64,000 nt of DNA from Enterobacter sp. RIT418. Lineage in GTDB: Bacteria; Pseudomonadota; Gammaproteobacteria; Enterobacterales; Enterobacteriaceae. The notes beneath the pieces are model-generated. The model was not told where the DNA came from and did not search any database. It saw only the letters and a program-made list of their open reading frames with translations. Positions 28,156 to 37,505 of the stretch are shown here, piece after piece (position 1 is the first letter of the stretch; every line of letters begins with the position of its first letter). A program made the translations under genes and the position numbers. The DNA lies in contig NZ_QBJD02000005.1 in the NCBI RefSeq assembly GCF_003057745.1, forward strand, positions 1-64,000. The letters are read 5' to 3'.

Positions 28156-29511
28156 TTAACCGCTAAACACCACCTGCGCCCAGCGGGCCAGCCCCGCGGT
28201 TACGGAGCCAAAGTCATCGCCTCCCGCAATCGGAATGCCCGGCAGCTGTTCCGCCAGCGCTTTTTTGACGAGCGGTGAGCGGGCGCTGCCGCCGGTCAGG
28301 TAAATCACGTCCGGCTTCTCGTTGCCGTTTTCGAGCGCCAGCTGCACCTGCTCCAGAATCCGCTGCAGCGGCTGGGAAAGCGCCGCCTCAAGCCCTTCCT
28401 GTGAAATCGCCGTGGCCAGGTCGTCGCTGATGAACGGCAGAGACACCGCGTGTTCCGGGCGATCGGAAAGCGCGATTTTGCTCTCTTCAGCGGTTCGCAC
28501 CACGCGATAGCTCAGGCGCTGGCGCCACACCTTATGCAGCAGGGCGACTTTATCCGCGTCCTGCGCGTCGCGCACCAGGTCGTTGAGGAAGCGGCCGTTG
28601 GCGGTGCTGTAAAAATCGCTCTGCGCCGGCACGTCGTTGATGGCGATGGCGTTCCACCACGGCAGGATCGGCAGGGCGATGCCTTTTTCAGTTTGCCCGC
28701 CCATGCCGAGCAGCGGCATCAGGCTTTTGAACGCCAGGGCGATATCCAGATCGTTACCGCCGACGCGGCAGCCGCTGTGGCCGAGAAGGCTGTTTTCGCG
28801 ATCGCGACGGGCGTGCCACTGCGGCCCCATCAGCAGCAGCGAGCAGTCCGTGGTCCCGCCCCCGATGTCGACAACCAGCACGCGCTTCTCTTCCGTTAGC
28901 GTGGCCTCGAAGTCCAGACCGGCCGCGACCGGCTCGTACTGGAACACCACGTCGCGAAAGCCCGCGCGGTGCGCGGCGCGCTCAAGGATGCCCTGAGCCT
29001 GCCGGTTCGCCTCATCGCCGCCCAGCCCCTGGAAGTTAATCGGACGACCAATCACCGCCTGGTCAATCGCCTCCGTCACCTGCGTTTGCGCCTGGTTGCG
29101 GATGTGCAGCATCATGGCGCAGACCAGATCTTCAAACATCGCCACCTGCTGCGGCTTCAGGCCGCTGGCGCCGAGGAAGGATTTTGGTGATTTAACGAAG
29201 TACACCTCTTCCGGGTCTTCAATATAGTGCCCGAGCGAGGAGAGGCCGAACTGCACGCTGGACGGCGTAACCTCAATGTCTTCATCGCGGTTAAAGCTGA
29301 CCGCCCGGCGCAGCAGGGCCTGGCTTTCCGCCGCGGTGGCAGGAACCTGGTGATGGCGATACAGCCATTCGCTGACCGCTTCACGCGTCGGGGCGCAGAG
29401 CATTGACGGCAGCAGGGTGCTCTCCTTCTCCATTTTCAGGAGCTGAGGCTGGCCGTTTTGCATAATCGCCACCGAGCAGTTCGCGGTGCCGTAGTCGAAT
29501 CCAATAAACAC
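28156..29511 (-). CDS. yegD: Hsp70-family chaperone-like protein YegD
   Basis: YegD is an actin-fold ATPase related to DnaK but lacking the usual substrate-binding domain; its function is not established. The 451-residue form begins VFIGFDYGTANCSVAIMQNG, using GTG at 29511 after GGGGA. This matches the 450-residue E. coli protein, whereas the longer frame to 29589 adds 26 unlike residues. The phosphate and adenosine motifs are VLVVDIGGGTTDCSLLL in mid-protein and YLTGGSARSPLVKKAL near the C terminus. It converges on the HTH-EAL gene and diverges from alkA. Confidence 0.92.
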   Translation of the reverse strand: MFIGFDYGTANCSVAIMQNGQPQLLKMEKESTLLPSMLCAPTREAVSEWLYRHHQVPATAAESQALLRRAVSFNRDEDIEVTPSSVQFGLSSLGHYIEDPEEVYFVKSPKSFLGASGLKPQQVAMFEDLVCAMMLHIRNQAQTQVTEAIDQAVIGRPINFQGLGGDEANRQAQGILERAAHRAGFRDVVFQYEPVAAGLDFEATLTEEKRVLVVDIGGGTTDCSLLLMGPQWHARRDRENSLLGHSGCRVGGNDLDIALAFKSLMPLLGMGGQTEKGIALPILPWWNAIAINDVPAQSDFYSTANGRFLNDLVRDAQDADKVALLHKVWRQRLSYRVVRTAEESKIALSDRPEHAVSLPFISDDLATAISQEGLEAALSQPLQRILEQVQLALENGNEKPDVIYLTGGSARSPLVKKALAEQLPGIPIAGGDDFGSVTAGLARWAQVVFSG

Positions 29512-29641
29512 GTTAAGTCCCCATGCCGGTGAGAAGGGGCGAGACTTTAGCGAAATGTCCGCCTGGCGACAACAGGAATATGAAAGCAAGGCGAAACCGA
29601 TGCTTTCCGTTTAGACTCAGGAAAACCTGAAAGGAGCGACG

Positions 29642-30481
29642 ATGTATACCCTGACCTGGCAACCCCCCTACGACTGGCACTGGATGTTTAGCTTTCTTGG
29701 CGCGCGTGCGGTGACCGGCGTCGAAACCGTCACGGAGGCCTACTACGAGCGCAGCTTTGCCTGCGAGGGGTACCAGGGGATATTTCGCGTGACGCCGGAC
29801 GAGCAGGCCCAAACGCTTCAGGTGACGCTCAGCCCCGGGTTAATTCCGGTTGCGCAGGCCTGCCTTGCGCGAATCGGGCGGCTTTTCGATCTCGACTGCG
29901 ATCCTGCTGCGATCCGCTCGGCGCTGGGGGAGCTGGGGGCCGAACGGCCCGGCCTGCGCCTGCCCGGCGCGATGGATGCGTATGAACAGGGCGTGCGGGC
30001 GATCCTTGGGCAGCTGGTGAGCGTGGCGATGGCGGCCAGGCTGGCGACGCGCGTGGTCGAGCTGTGCGGCGAACCGGTGAAAGACGCCCCGGGATACCGC
30101 TGCTTCCCAACGCCATACGCGCTGGCCGCGGCCGATCCGCTGGCGTTGAAAGCCCTCGGCATGCCGCTAAAGCGCGCGGAGTCGCTGATTCATCTGGCTC
30201 AATCGGTGGTCGACGGCGAGTTTCCGCTATCGCCGCCCGAGGACGTCGAGGCCGGAATGAAGGGCCTGCAGCAGCGGCCTGGCATTGGCCGATGGACCGC
30301 AAACTATCTCGCCCTGCGCGGCTGGCAGGCGAAAGATGTTTTTCTTCCGGACGATTATCTGATCAAGCAGCGCTTTGCCGGCATGACGGCCGCGCAGATA
30401 CGCCGCTACGCCGAGCGCTGGCGGCCCTGGCGCTCGTACGCGCTGCTGCACATCTGGTATACGGAGGGCTGGAAGCCCTAG
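29642..30481 (+). CDS. alkA: DNA-3-methyladenine glycosylase II
   Basis: AlkA excises 3-methyladenine and other alkylated bases from DNA in base-excision repair. The 279-residue product (282 in E. coli) has the N-terminal AlkA domain MYTLTWQPPYDWHWMFSFLG, the HhH region LQQRPGIGRWTANYLALRGW, and the catalytic aspartate in FLPDDYLIK. The RBS is AAAGGAGCGACG just before the ATG. It converges with dgcE, overlapping by 4 bp at the 3' ends. In E. coli it belongs to the Ada regulon; no Ada box was identified here. Confidence 0.96.
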   Translation: MYTLTWQPPYDWHWMFSFLGARAVTGVETVTEAYYERSFACEGYQGIFRVTPDEQAQTLQVTLSPGLIPVAQACLARIGRLFDLDCDPAAIRSALGELGAERPGLRLPGAMDAYEQGVRAILGQLVSVAMAARLATRVVELCGEPVKDAPGYRCFPTPYALAAADPLALKALGMPLKRAESLIHLAQSVVDGEFPLSPPEDVEAGMKGLQQRPGIGRWTANYLALRGWQAKDVFLPDDYLIKQRFAGMTAAQIRRYAERWRPWRSYALLHIWYTEGWKP

Positions 30482-33400
30482 TTAATCGCGAAGTAGCTGG
30501 TGTTCAGCAGAAGCTCCAGCGGTTTCGGTTCCGAGAGGGTATCCCCGTAGATGTAGTCGATGCCAATACCGGAAAGCGTGTCCATCATGATCGGCTGATT
30601 GCACGGCCCGGCCAGCGTTTTCATCCCCAGCCGCTGGGCGTGGCCCTGAATAATGGTCACCATCATTTCGTCCATCAGGTTCCCGTGGACGTGCGTGACG
30701 ATGTCCGGATCGAGCATCAGGTAATCGGCCACGTTGGCGCTCAGGTGGTTGAATATGTCCATATCCCCCCCGACCTGGCTCAGCACAACGCGGCAGCCCG
30801 CGCCGCGGAGTTTGTGCAGCCCCTGCTGGAGCTTGACGTCTTCAGAGCGAACGACGTTAACGGGGATAACCAGGTGCAGCAGCCGTCCCGGCAGCGGCCC
30901 GTTCTGCAGATGATCGAGCAGCTCATCGACCAGCGTGGCGCTGGACAACCCCGCCTCCGACAGCGGCAGGGCGACGCCGAGCCCCTTCGTGGCCACCAGC
31001 GCGGCGAAGGTGCGGAAAAACTCCCCGAAGAGACGCCTGTCGAGCGCGTGCAGCAGCTCCCGCTCGGTCAGCCCTGCGCGGAAGGCCTGCTCCTCCTGCA
31101 TCTCTCCCTGGCTGGTCCACAGGCGTAGCGAAATCAGCCAGAAGCTGCACGTTTCCGGAATGCGCGGAGACGCAACGCTGCGGGCCATCATCACCAGCGG
31201 GTTGTCTTTAATCATGTGCCACTGTTCATCCAGAGACATCATGCTGCGCATGCTGTGCGCGCGTTCCTGCTGCGGGGTGTAAACCGTCACTACGCCGCGT
31301 CCGTTATTTTTCGAGGCGTAGCAGGCAATATCCGCCTGCGACATCACCTCCGCGGCCTGATAGTTCGCGTCGTCGAGGATCGTAATCCCGGCGCTGGCGC
31401 CGATACGGTGCAGGCGGCCTTCCCACATAAAGTGATAGTTGTTGATCGAATGAATCAGGCGACCCGTAATATAGCGTGCGCTCTCAACGTTGCAGTCCGG
31501 CAGCAGCAGGCCAAACTCATCGCCGCCCAGGCGCGCCAGCACGTCGCTTGAGCGCAGCATGGTCAGCATCAAAGAGGAGAGCTCGCGAAGCAGGGCGTCG
31601 CCCGCGGCGTGCCCCGCGGTGTCGTTGACGGCCTTAAAGCGATCGAGATCGATAAAGACCAGCGCGTGGCGCTGGTGCGTCTCCTGCACGGTTTGCAGCA
31701 GACGCTTGAGGTGCGCTTCGAAACTGACGCGGTTCGCCAGGCGGGTGAGGGCGTCATGGGATGCGCTGTAGCTAAGCTGGCGCAGCATTTTGCGCGACTC
31801 GGTGACGTCCTGAATGACCAGCACCGAACCGATGTTTTGCCCGTCCAGCGTGCTGAGCGGGGTGATGCTGTAGTGAATGTCGAAGCTGCCCCCGTGGCGG
31901 CAGTTGAGCACCAGCTCCTGATCCATCTTCGAGCGGGATATATCGCCGCTGTGGATGTTCTCCATGATCGGGCCTTTTACCCCGAAGGTAATATGCAACA
32001 CCTTGAGGAGCGGTTGACCGATCGCTTCACCCTGCGGCCAGCCGCTCATTTTCTCCGCCACCGGGTTCATGAAGGTCACGTTCATGTCGACGTCCGTACA
32101 CAGCACCGCTTCGCCGATGGAGTCGAGGGTAATATGCAGACGCTCTTTTTCCTGAAACAGCGCTTCGTTAAGCTGTTTCACCTCGGTCATGTCCATGTTA
32201 ATGCCGAGCAGGCGCTCCACGTCGCCGTCCTTGCTCAGCACCCGGTTCGCCAGCGAGCGAATGTGGCGCACGCCCTCTTTGACCCGAATACGAAACTCAA
32301 GCTTGAACGGCTGTCTCGCCGTCAGCGAGTCGCGAATGACCTGCTCGGCGTGCTCGCGGTCTTCCGGCACAACCGAATCATACCAAAGCTGCCAGGTGGG
32401 CTTGATGTGGGGCGGGATTTCGTAAAGCTCAAACATCCGCTTATCCCAGCTGATAACGTCCGGCGCTAAATCCCACTCCCAGATGCCGATGCCGCCCGCT
32501 TCGTTGGCGAGGGTGATGCGCTCCATCAGCCGCTTATTGACCCACTCCGTCTGCTTGAGGTCGTTGATGTCCTCAATCTGAGCAATAAAGTAGAGCGGCG
32601 ATCCGTCGGCGTGGCGAACCAGTGAAACCGCCAGTAGCGCCCACACCACTTCTCCGCTACGCGTGTAATAGCGTTTCTCCATGGAGTAGGTGTTGATATC
32701 GCCGTTCAGCAGCTGTTGGAGCTGCTCAAGGTCGATGTTCAGATCGTCAGGCCACGTTAACTGCTGGAACGTGAGCGATTGCAGCTCCGCCTGGCTGTAG
32801 CCCAGGAACTGACACAGCGCTTTGTTCGCCTGCAGCCATTGGCCTTCAATTCCTACCAGCGCCATCCCGATGGCGGAATATTCCATCGCGTTGCGAAAGC
32901 GCTCTTCGCTCTCGGTGATGTGTTTACGCTCGGCGCGGAAGGCGTACATCACCATCGTCATGATGTTCGCGGGGAGCAGCATCATCAAAAACGGCAGCCA
33001 CGGCGCGTTAAGCATCGCGTTGGAGTGCTGCGAGACCAGAAGAGAGGGCGCGTGAGCCATCATCAGGGAGACCATCATTACCGTCGCCAGGAAGACCATG
33101 AACGCTTCCATGCGGGGCAAGCGTACCGCGCTCCACATCAGCAGAACGATAATGCAGGTAAATGGCCACGGCATCCAAAGGATAGAAATCCAGCTGAACG
33201 CCAGGGTAATCGCCATGGTTACCAGCGTCTCAAACAGCAGATGGGGATTGCGGTGGCGCAGCAGGTAGTGCGGTTTGAACAGTAACCCCAGCGGCACCAG
33301 CGCCAGCGCGCCAATGGATTCTGATAATACCCAAACCAGGAAGTGGCGTAGGGGTTCATCGTCTGGCACCAGAAGGTGCACCAGCACGCCGCCTACGATT

Positions 33401-33807
33401 GGCGGCACGATGGCGCTGCCGATGGCCAGCCGAACCCAGTCGTTCAGATTTTGCAGCGGGTTATACCAGGGAAGGAGCTTGCGCAGCAGCAGCGCGCCGA
33501 TGCAGGCCTCGATGACGTTAATCGACGTATATATAACGCTTATCGACTCCCACGAAAAAAGTAGCCACGAGGCAAACACGTTGCCAAAGGAGCAGGCCAG
33601 CGCAATGCCGGGCCACATTTTCCCGGCATGACGGTAAAACGCCACCATCATAATTGACGTCGGGAACCACACCGGCGCCAGAAGCGTGCCGAAGCGGGCG
33701 AGCTCAAGCGAGAAAAGCGTAAAAATAAAGGTGACCAGGCCCAGACAGACAAGTCGCAGTAAAGGATGTGAGGAGGTAACCAAAACCCGATGGTGTTGTT
33801 TATTCAT
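30478..33807 (-). CDS. dgcE: Diguanylate cyclase DgcE (YegE), MASE1-PAS-GGDEF-degenerate EAL
   Basis: DgcE makes c-di-GMP and in E. coli drives curli expression through the DgcE-PdeR-DgcM-MlrA pathway. The protein is 1109 residues from ATG 33807, whose product aligns with the E. coli N terminus; a frame from 33831 adds 8 residues. It has a multi-TM MASE1 domain (about 15-300) and three PAS domains (about 300-680, e.g. MEYSAIGMALVG). GGDEF follows, with an intact RLGGDEFGLLLPD near residue 760. The C-terminal EAL-like domain is degenerate: LISL replaces EAL, LSQVGGD replaces DDFG and TLAGP replaces AEGVE. It should be a cyclase without phosphodiesterase activity. Confidence 0.94.
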   Translation of the reverse strand: MNKQHHRVLVTSSHPLLRLVCLGLVTFIFTLFSLELARFGTLLAPVWFPTSIMMVAFYRHAGKMWPGIALACSFGNVFASWLLFSWESISVIYTSINVIEACIGALLLRKLLPWYNPLQNLNDWVRLAIGSAIVPPIVGGVLVHLLVPDDEPLRHFLVWVLSESIGALALVPLGLLFKPHYLLRHRNPHLLFETLVTMAITLAFSWISILWMPWPFTCIIVLLMWSAVRLPRMEAFMVFLATVMMVSLMMAHAPSLLVSQHSNAMLNAPWLPFLMMLLPANIMTMVMYAFRAERKHITESEERFRNAMEYSAIGMALVGIEGQWLQANKALCQFLGYSQAELQSLTFQQLTWPDDLNIDLEQLQQLLNGDINTYSMEKRYYTRSGEVVWALLAVSLVRHADGSPLYFIAQIEDINDLKQTEWVNKRLMERITLANEAGGIGIWEWDLAPDVISWDKRMFELYEIPPHIKPTWQLWYDSVVPEDREHAEQVIRDSLTARQPFKLEFRIRVKEGVRHIRSLANRVLSKDGDVERLLGINMDMTEVKQLNEALFQEKERLHITLDSIGEAVLCTDVDMNVTFMNPVAEKMSGWPQGEAIGQPLLKVLHITFGVKGPIMENIHSGDISRSKMDQELVLNCRHGGSFDIHYSITPLSTLDGQNIGSVLVIQDVTESRKMLRQLSYSASHDALTRLANRVSFEAHLKRLLQTVQETHQRHALVFIDLDRFKAVNDTAGHAAGDALLRELSSLMLTMLRSSDVLARLGGDEFGLLLPDCNVESARYITGRLIHSINNYHFMWEGRLHRIGASAGITILDDANYQAAEVMSQADIACYASKNNGRGVVTVYTPQQERAHSMRSMMSLDEQWHMIKDNPLVMMARSVASPRIPETCSFWLISLRLWTSQGEMQEEQAFRAGLTERELLHALDRRLFGEFFRTFAALVATKGLGVALPLSEAGLSSATLVDELLDHLQNGPLPGRLLHLVIPVNVVRSEDVKLQQGLHKLRGAGCRVVLSQVGGDMDIFNHLSANVADYLMLDPDIVTHVHGNLMDEMMVTIIQGHAQRLGMKTLAGPCNQPIMMDTLSGIGIDYIYGDTLSEPKPLELLLNTSYFAIN

Positions 33808-34150
33808 TACCGCGTTATCCAGGGACGCCATGCCGTCAGGAGCGAAATCCGGACGCGTGAAAGTGAGAGTGGGGTTTATGCTAGTACAAACAATTTACAA
33901 TTCCTATGCCGACTGCTCATAATTTGACATCATAGACTTATTAAAGAGTTACTCTGCTAAAAATTCATCCCAGACGCTGAAAAAACAGGCGTTAAAATTT
34001 AGCTCAGGGAGTGATAAACGACTTTGCTGCCCCTCTCGCAATACCTGCGCATTCGACTGGTATCGCGCAGGCGAAATCCCTATAATTGCCGCGTTTGACG
34101 CTACGGCGTCGTCCTTCCTTAACATCCAGGTCAATCAGGTCGCTAAATTT
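33808..34150. promoter_or_regulatory. Divergent dgcE / udk intergenic region with udk promoter
   Basis: No gene is supported. A consensus -10 TATAAT lies at 34081-34086, with a weak -35 CTGGTA at 34057-34062 (18-nt spacer), giving a udk leader of about 55-60 nt. The leader contains a small perfect hairpin GACGC-TACG-GCGTC (34097-34110). A perfect TTGACA at 33924-33929 has no good -10 at the right distance. Confidence 0.5.
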
Positions 34151-34792
34151 ATGACTGATAAGTCTCATCAGTGCGTCATTATCGGCATCGCCGGCGCATC
34201 AGCTTCAGGTAAAAGTCTTATTGCCAGTACGCTTTATCGCGAACTGCGCGAACAAGTTGGTGATGAGCATATCGGCGTCATACCCGAAGACTGCTATTAC
34301 AAAGACCAATCTCATCTTTCGATGGAAGAGCGCGTTAAGACCAACTATGACCATCCGAACGCGATGGATCACAGCCTGCTGTTCCAGCATTTAGAGGCGC
34401 TGAAAAGCGGCCAGGCCATTGAGCTGCCGGTTTACAGCTACGTCGAGCATACTCGCCTCAAGGAGACCGTTCGCATTGAGCCGAAGAAGGTCATCATTCT
34501 GGAGGGCATTCTCCTGCTGACGGACGCGCGCCTGCGCGAATCGATGAACTTCTCTATCTTCGTCGATACCCCGCTGGATATCTGCCTGATGCGCCGTATT
34601 AAGCGCGATGTCAACGAGCGCGGCCGCTCAATGGACTCCGTGATGGCGCAGTATCAAAAAACCGTGCGCCCGATGTTCCTGCAATTTATTGATCCTTCCA
34701 AGCAATATGCCGATATTATCGTCCCTCGTGGCGGCAAAAACCGTATCGCCATTGATATCTTAAAAGCGAAAATCAGCCAGTTTTTTGAATAA
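34151..34792 (+). CDS. udk: Uridine/cytidine kinase
   Basis: Udk phosphorylates uridine and cytidine to UMP and CMP using GTP or ATP, a pyrimidine-salvage step. The 213-residue length matches E. coli Udk. The P-loop GASASGKS lies near the N terminus. [16 protein letters not shown] is the substrate-binding stretch, followed by [22 protein letters not shown] and the lid segment [13 protein letters not shown]. It is the first gene of the udk-dcd-asmA run on the plus strand. Confidence 0.97.
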   Translation: MTDKSHQCVIIGIAGASASGKSLIASTLYRELREQVGDEHIGVIPEDCYYKDQSHLSMEERVKTNYDHPNAMDHSLLFQHLEALKSGQAIELPVYSYVEHTRLKETVRIEPKKVIILEGILLLTDARLRESMNFSIFVDTPLDICLMRRIKRDVNERGRSMDSVMAQYQKTVRPMFLQFIDPSKQYADIIVPRGGKNRIAIDILKAKISQFFE

Positions 34793-34832
34793 GCCGTGCG
34801 AATTGTGTACCGTTCAGAGATAACCTGGTTTT

Positions 34833-34858
34833 GCCCTGAGCCTGTACGGCGTCAGGGC
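34833..34858 (+). other. Strong stem-loop between udk and dcd
   Basis: GCCCTGAGCC (34833-34842) pairs with GGCGTCAGGGC (34848-34858) with one bulged G, loop TGTAC: ten base pairs. No U-run follows, so it is more likely an mRNA processing or stability element than a terminator. It lies 26 nt before dcd. Confidence 0.5.
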
Positions 34859-34883
34859 GCGATGCACGAAAGGAGAGAGTGCC

Positions 34884-35465
34884 ATGCGTCTTTGTGACCG
34901 TGATATAGAAGCCTGGCTGGATGAAGGCCGCCTGTCTATTACCCCGCGTCCGCCGGTGGAGCGTATTAACGGCGTCACCGTCGACGTGCGTTTGGGGAAT
35001 AAATTCCGCACCTTCAGCGGCCATACTGCACCGTTTATCGACCTGAGCGGGCCGAAAGATGAAGTCAGTGCGGCGCTTGACCGGGTGATGAGCGACGAAA
35101 TTGTTCTTGAAGACGGCGAGGCGTTTTATCTTCATCCTGGCGAACTGGCGCTGGCCGTGACCTTTGAGTCGGTCACGCTGCCGGCCGATCTGGTGGGCTG
35201 GCTTGACGGACGCTCCTCGCTGGCGCGCCTGGGGCTGATGGTCCACGTGACCGCGCACCGAATCGATCCGGGCTGGTCAGGGCGCATTGTGCTGGAGTTT
35301 TTCAACGCCGGTAAACTGCCGCTGGCGCTGCGCCCGGGCATGATGATAGGTGCGCTCAGCTTTGAACCGTTAACGGGCCCGGCGGATCGTCCCTACAACC
35401 GCCGCCAGGACGCAAAATACCGCGATCAGCAGGGTGCGGTCGCCAGTCGTATTGATAAAGACTGA
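34884..35465 (+). CDS. dcd: dCTP deaminase
   Basis: Dcd deaminates dCTP to dUTP, the main source of dUMP for thymidylate synthesis in enterobacteria. The 193-residue length equals E. coli Dcd. The N terminus [19 protein letters not shown], the block [20 protein letters not shown] with the trimer active-site residues, [12 protein letters not shown], and the C-terminal [14 protein letters not shown] are all typical. AAAGGAGAGAG precedes the ATG. asmA follows after 22 nt. Confidence 0.97.
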   Translation: MRLCDRDIEAWLDEGRLSITPRPPVERINGVTVDVRLGNKFRTFSGHTAPFIDLSGPKDEVSAALDRVMSDEIVLEDGEAFYLHPGELALAVTFESVTLPADLVGWLDGRSSLARLGLMVHVTAHRIDPGWSGRIVLEFFNAGKLPLALRPGMMIGALSFEPLTGPADRPYNRRQDAKYRDQQGAVASRIDKD

Positions 35466-35487
35466 TTGCTAGTCCACTGAGGATGCC

Positions 35488-37338
35488 ATGAGAAGAGTTC
35501 TGACAACGCTGATGATTTTGCTGGTGGTGCTGGTGGCTGGCCTTTCAGCGTTGGTTCTGCTGGTAAACCCGAATGACTTCCGCACCTATATGGTGCGGCA
35601 GGTTGAGGCGCGCAGCGGTTACCAACTTAAGCTCGACGGGCCGCTGCGCTGGCACGTTTGGCCCCAGCTCAGCATTCTTTCTGGCCGCATGTCGTTGACC
35701 GCGCCGGGGGCGGCACAGCCGATCGTGGCGGCAGACAATATGCGCCTTGACGTGGCGCTCATTCCGCTCTTTTCCCATCAGCTTCAGGTCAATCAGGTGA
35801 TGCTGAAAGGCGCGGTGATTCAGCTGACGCCGCAAACGGAAGCCGTACGCCAGCCGGACGCGCCGGTGGCACCGCGAGAAAATACGCTTCCTGACGTGCC
35901 GTCCGACACCGGCTGGTCGTTTGACATCGCGACCCTGAAGGTGGCCGACAGCGTGCTGGTCTTCCAGCACGAAAGCGACGAGCAGGTCACCGTTCGCGGC
36001 ATCAACCTAAAAATGGAGCAGGATGCGAACCACGTCGGCACGCTCGATTTTTCTGGCCGGGTCAATCGCGATCAGCGTGACCTGACCCTCTCCCTGAACG
36101 CCAACATCGATGCATCCGATTACCCCCATCGCCTGATGGCCGATATCCAGCAGATGAACTGGCAGCTGACCGGGGCTGACCTCCCAGCCAAGGGCATTAC
36201 CGGCCAGGGCACCCTTCAGGCCGTGTGGCATGAAGAACAAAAGCAGCTGGAGCTGGACAAGCTCGACCTGCAGGCCAACGACAGCAGCCTGAAAGGTCAG
36301 GCCAGCGTCCTGCTCGCCGAAAACCCTAAATGGGTCCTGGATCTCCAGTTCGACAAGCTGAACCTGGAGAATCTGCTTCCGCCGGAACCGGATAGCGCCG
36401 CAGCACTCGATAATGGACAGATCGGAAAAAACCCGATGTCGCAGTCGCGCCCGGTGATCTCCTCGAATCTCGAACAGCCTGACTACAACGGGCTGCGCGG
36501 CTTTACCGCCGATATTCTGCTGAAAGCCAACAGCGTGCGCTGGCGCGGCATTGACTTCACCGACGTCAGCGGCCAGATGTTTAACCACGGCGGCCTGCTG
36601 GTGATTTCCGAGCTGGCGGGCAAGATGGGGGCAGGGAATATCTCACTGCCGGGCACGCTGGACGTGCGCACGGATACCGCCAGCGCGGAGTTCAAGCCGC
36701 GCCTTGAAAACGTAGAGATTGGTACGATCCTCAACGCCTTTAACTATCCGATTGCGCTGACGGGGAAAATGTCGCTGGCAGGGGACTTCTCCGGCACCAA
36801 AATTGACGCCGAGGCGTTCCGCCGCAGCTGGCAGGGCCAGGCGCACGTTGCGCTCAAGGATACCCGCATGGAAGGGCTTAACTTCCAGCAGCTGGTGCAG
36901 CAGGCGGTCGAGCGCAGCAGCAGCGTGAAGGCGCAGGAGAATTATGACAGCGCCACGCGTCTCGACAGCTTTAGCACCGACCTGACGCTGAACAATGGAA
37001 ACCTGTCCCTGAACGGGATGCAGGGCACGTCCTCTATGCTGGCGCTGACCGGGTCCGGCACGATGGACCTGGTAAAAGAGACGGCGGACACCCGCTTCAA
37101 CGTTCGCGTGCTGTCAGGCTGGGAAGGGCAAAGCGAGCTGATTGATTTCCTGAAGGTTACGCCGATACCGCTCACCGTTTACGGTAAATGGCAGGCGCTG
37201 AACTACAGCCTGCAGGTCGACCAGATCCTGCGTAAGCATCTGCAGGATGAGGCAAAACGCCGCCTGAACGAGTGGGCGGATCGCAACAAGGATTCGCAGA
37301 ACGGGAAGGACGTGAAGAAGCTGCTGGATAAGCTTTGA
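35488..37338 (+). CDS. asmA: AsmA family outer-membrane assembly protein
   Basis: AsmA is an inner-membrane-anchored periplasmic protein of the AsmA-like/TamB (repeating beta-groove) family. It was first found as a suppressor of OmpF assembly defects and is linked to phospholipid transport and LPS levels. The 616-residue product is close to E. coli AsmA (617). It has one N-terminal TM helix (about residues 5-27), the N-terminal motif NPNDFRTYMVRQVEARSGY, a long beta-rich middle, and the C-terminal LDSFSTDLTLNNGNLSLNG repeat. It closes the udk-dcd-asmA run. Confidence 0.95.
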   Translation: MRRVLTTLMILLVVLVAGLSALVLLVNPNDFRTYMVRQVEARSGYQLKLDGPLRWHVWPQLSILSGRMSLTAPGAAQPIVAADNMRLDVALIPLFSHQLQVNQVMLKGAVIQLTPQTEAVRQPDAPVAPRENTLPDVPSDTGWSFDIATLKVADSVLVFQHESDEQVTVRGINLKMEQDANHVGTLDFSGRVNRDQRDLTLSLNANIDASDYPHRLMADIQQMNWQLTGADLPAKGITGQGTLQAVWHEEQKQLELDKLDLQANDSSLKGQASVLLAENPKWVLDLQFDKLNLENLLPPEPDSAAALDNGQIGKNPMSQSRPVISSNLEQPDYNGLRGFTADILLKANSVRWRGIDFTDVSGQMFNHGGLLVISELAGKMGAGNISLPGTLDVRTDTASAEFKPRLENVEIGTILNAFNYPIALTGKMSLAGDFSGTKIDAEAFRRSWQGQAHVALKDTRMEGLNFQQLVQQAVERSSSVKAQENYDSATRLDSFSTDLTLNNGNLSLNGMQGTSSMLALTGSGTMDLVKETADTRFNVRVLSGWEGQSELIDFLKVTPIPLTVYGKWQALNYSLQVDQILRKHLQDEAKRRLNEWADRNKDSQNGKDVKKLLDKL

Positions 37339-37373
37339 TAGCGCGAGTGCCGGGTGGGATGTGCGGCCTGATG

Positions 37374-37464
37374 CCCTCACCCAAGCCCTCTCCCACGGGG
37401 AGAGGGAGTATTCGGTGCCAGACTGTAATTTGTGGGGAACCCTCAGCCCACGGGGAGAGGGGGC
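37374..37464. repeat. Composite palindromic repeat, copy 3
   Basis: CCCTCACCCAAGCCCTCTCCCACGGGGAGAGGG in two blocks (37374-37406), then about 40 nt of spacer, then CCCTCAGCCCACGGGGAGAGGGGG ending near 37464. It lies between the convergent genes asmA and yegH. It shares the CCCTCTCCC/GGGAGAGGG core with copies 1, 2, 4 and 5. Confidence 0.8.
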
Positions 37465-37470
37465 AAACAG

Positions 37471-37500
37471 TAAAAAAGGCAACGGCGTTGCCGTTTTGCT
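37471..37500. terminator. Bidirectional terminator between asmA and yegH
   Basis: AAAAAA, stem GGCAAC (37478-37483), loop GGC, GTTGCC (37487-37492), then GTTTTGCTTTT. A-run on the left and T-run on the right allow termination of asmA transcripts (+) and yegH transcripts (-). Confidence 0.75.
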
Positions 37501-37505
37501 TTTAT

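Noticed and set aside
29512-29589. N-terminal extension of YegD
   Set aside because: The 26 extra residues have no counterpart in the family; GTG 29511 has GGGGA upstream and gives the normal length.
33949-34134. 61-codon minus-strand frame upstream of udk
   Set aside because: It covers the udk promoter and leader, has no recognisable features and no supporting context.
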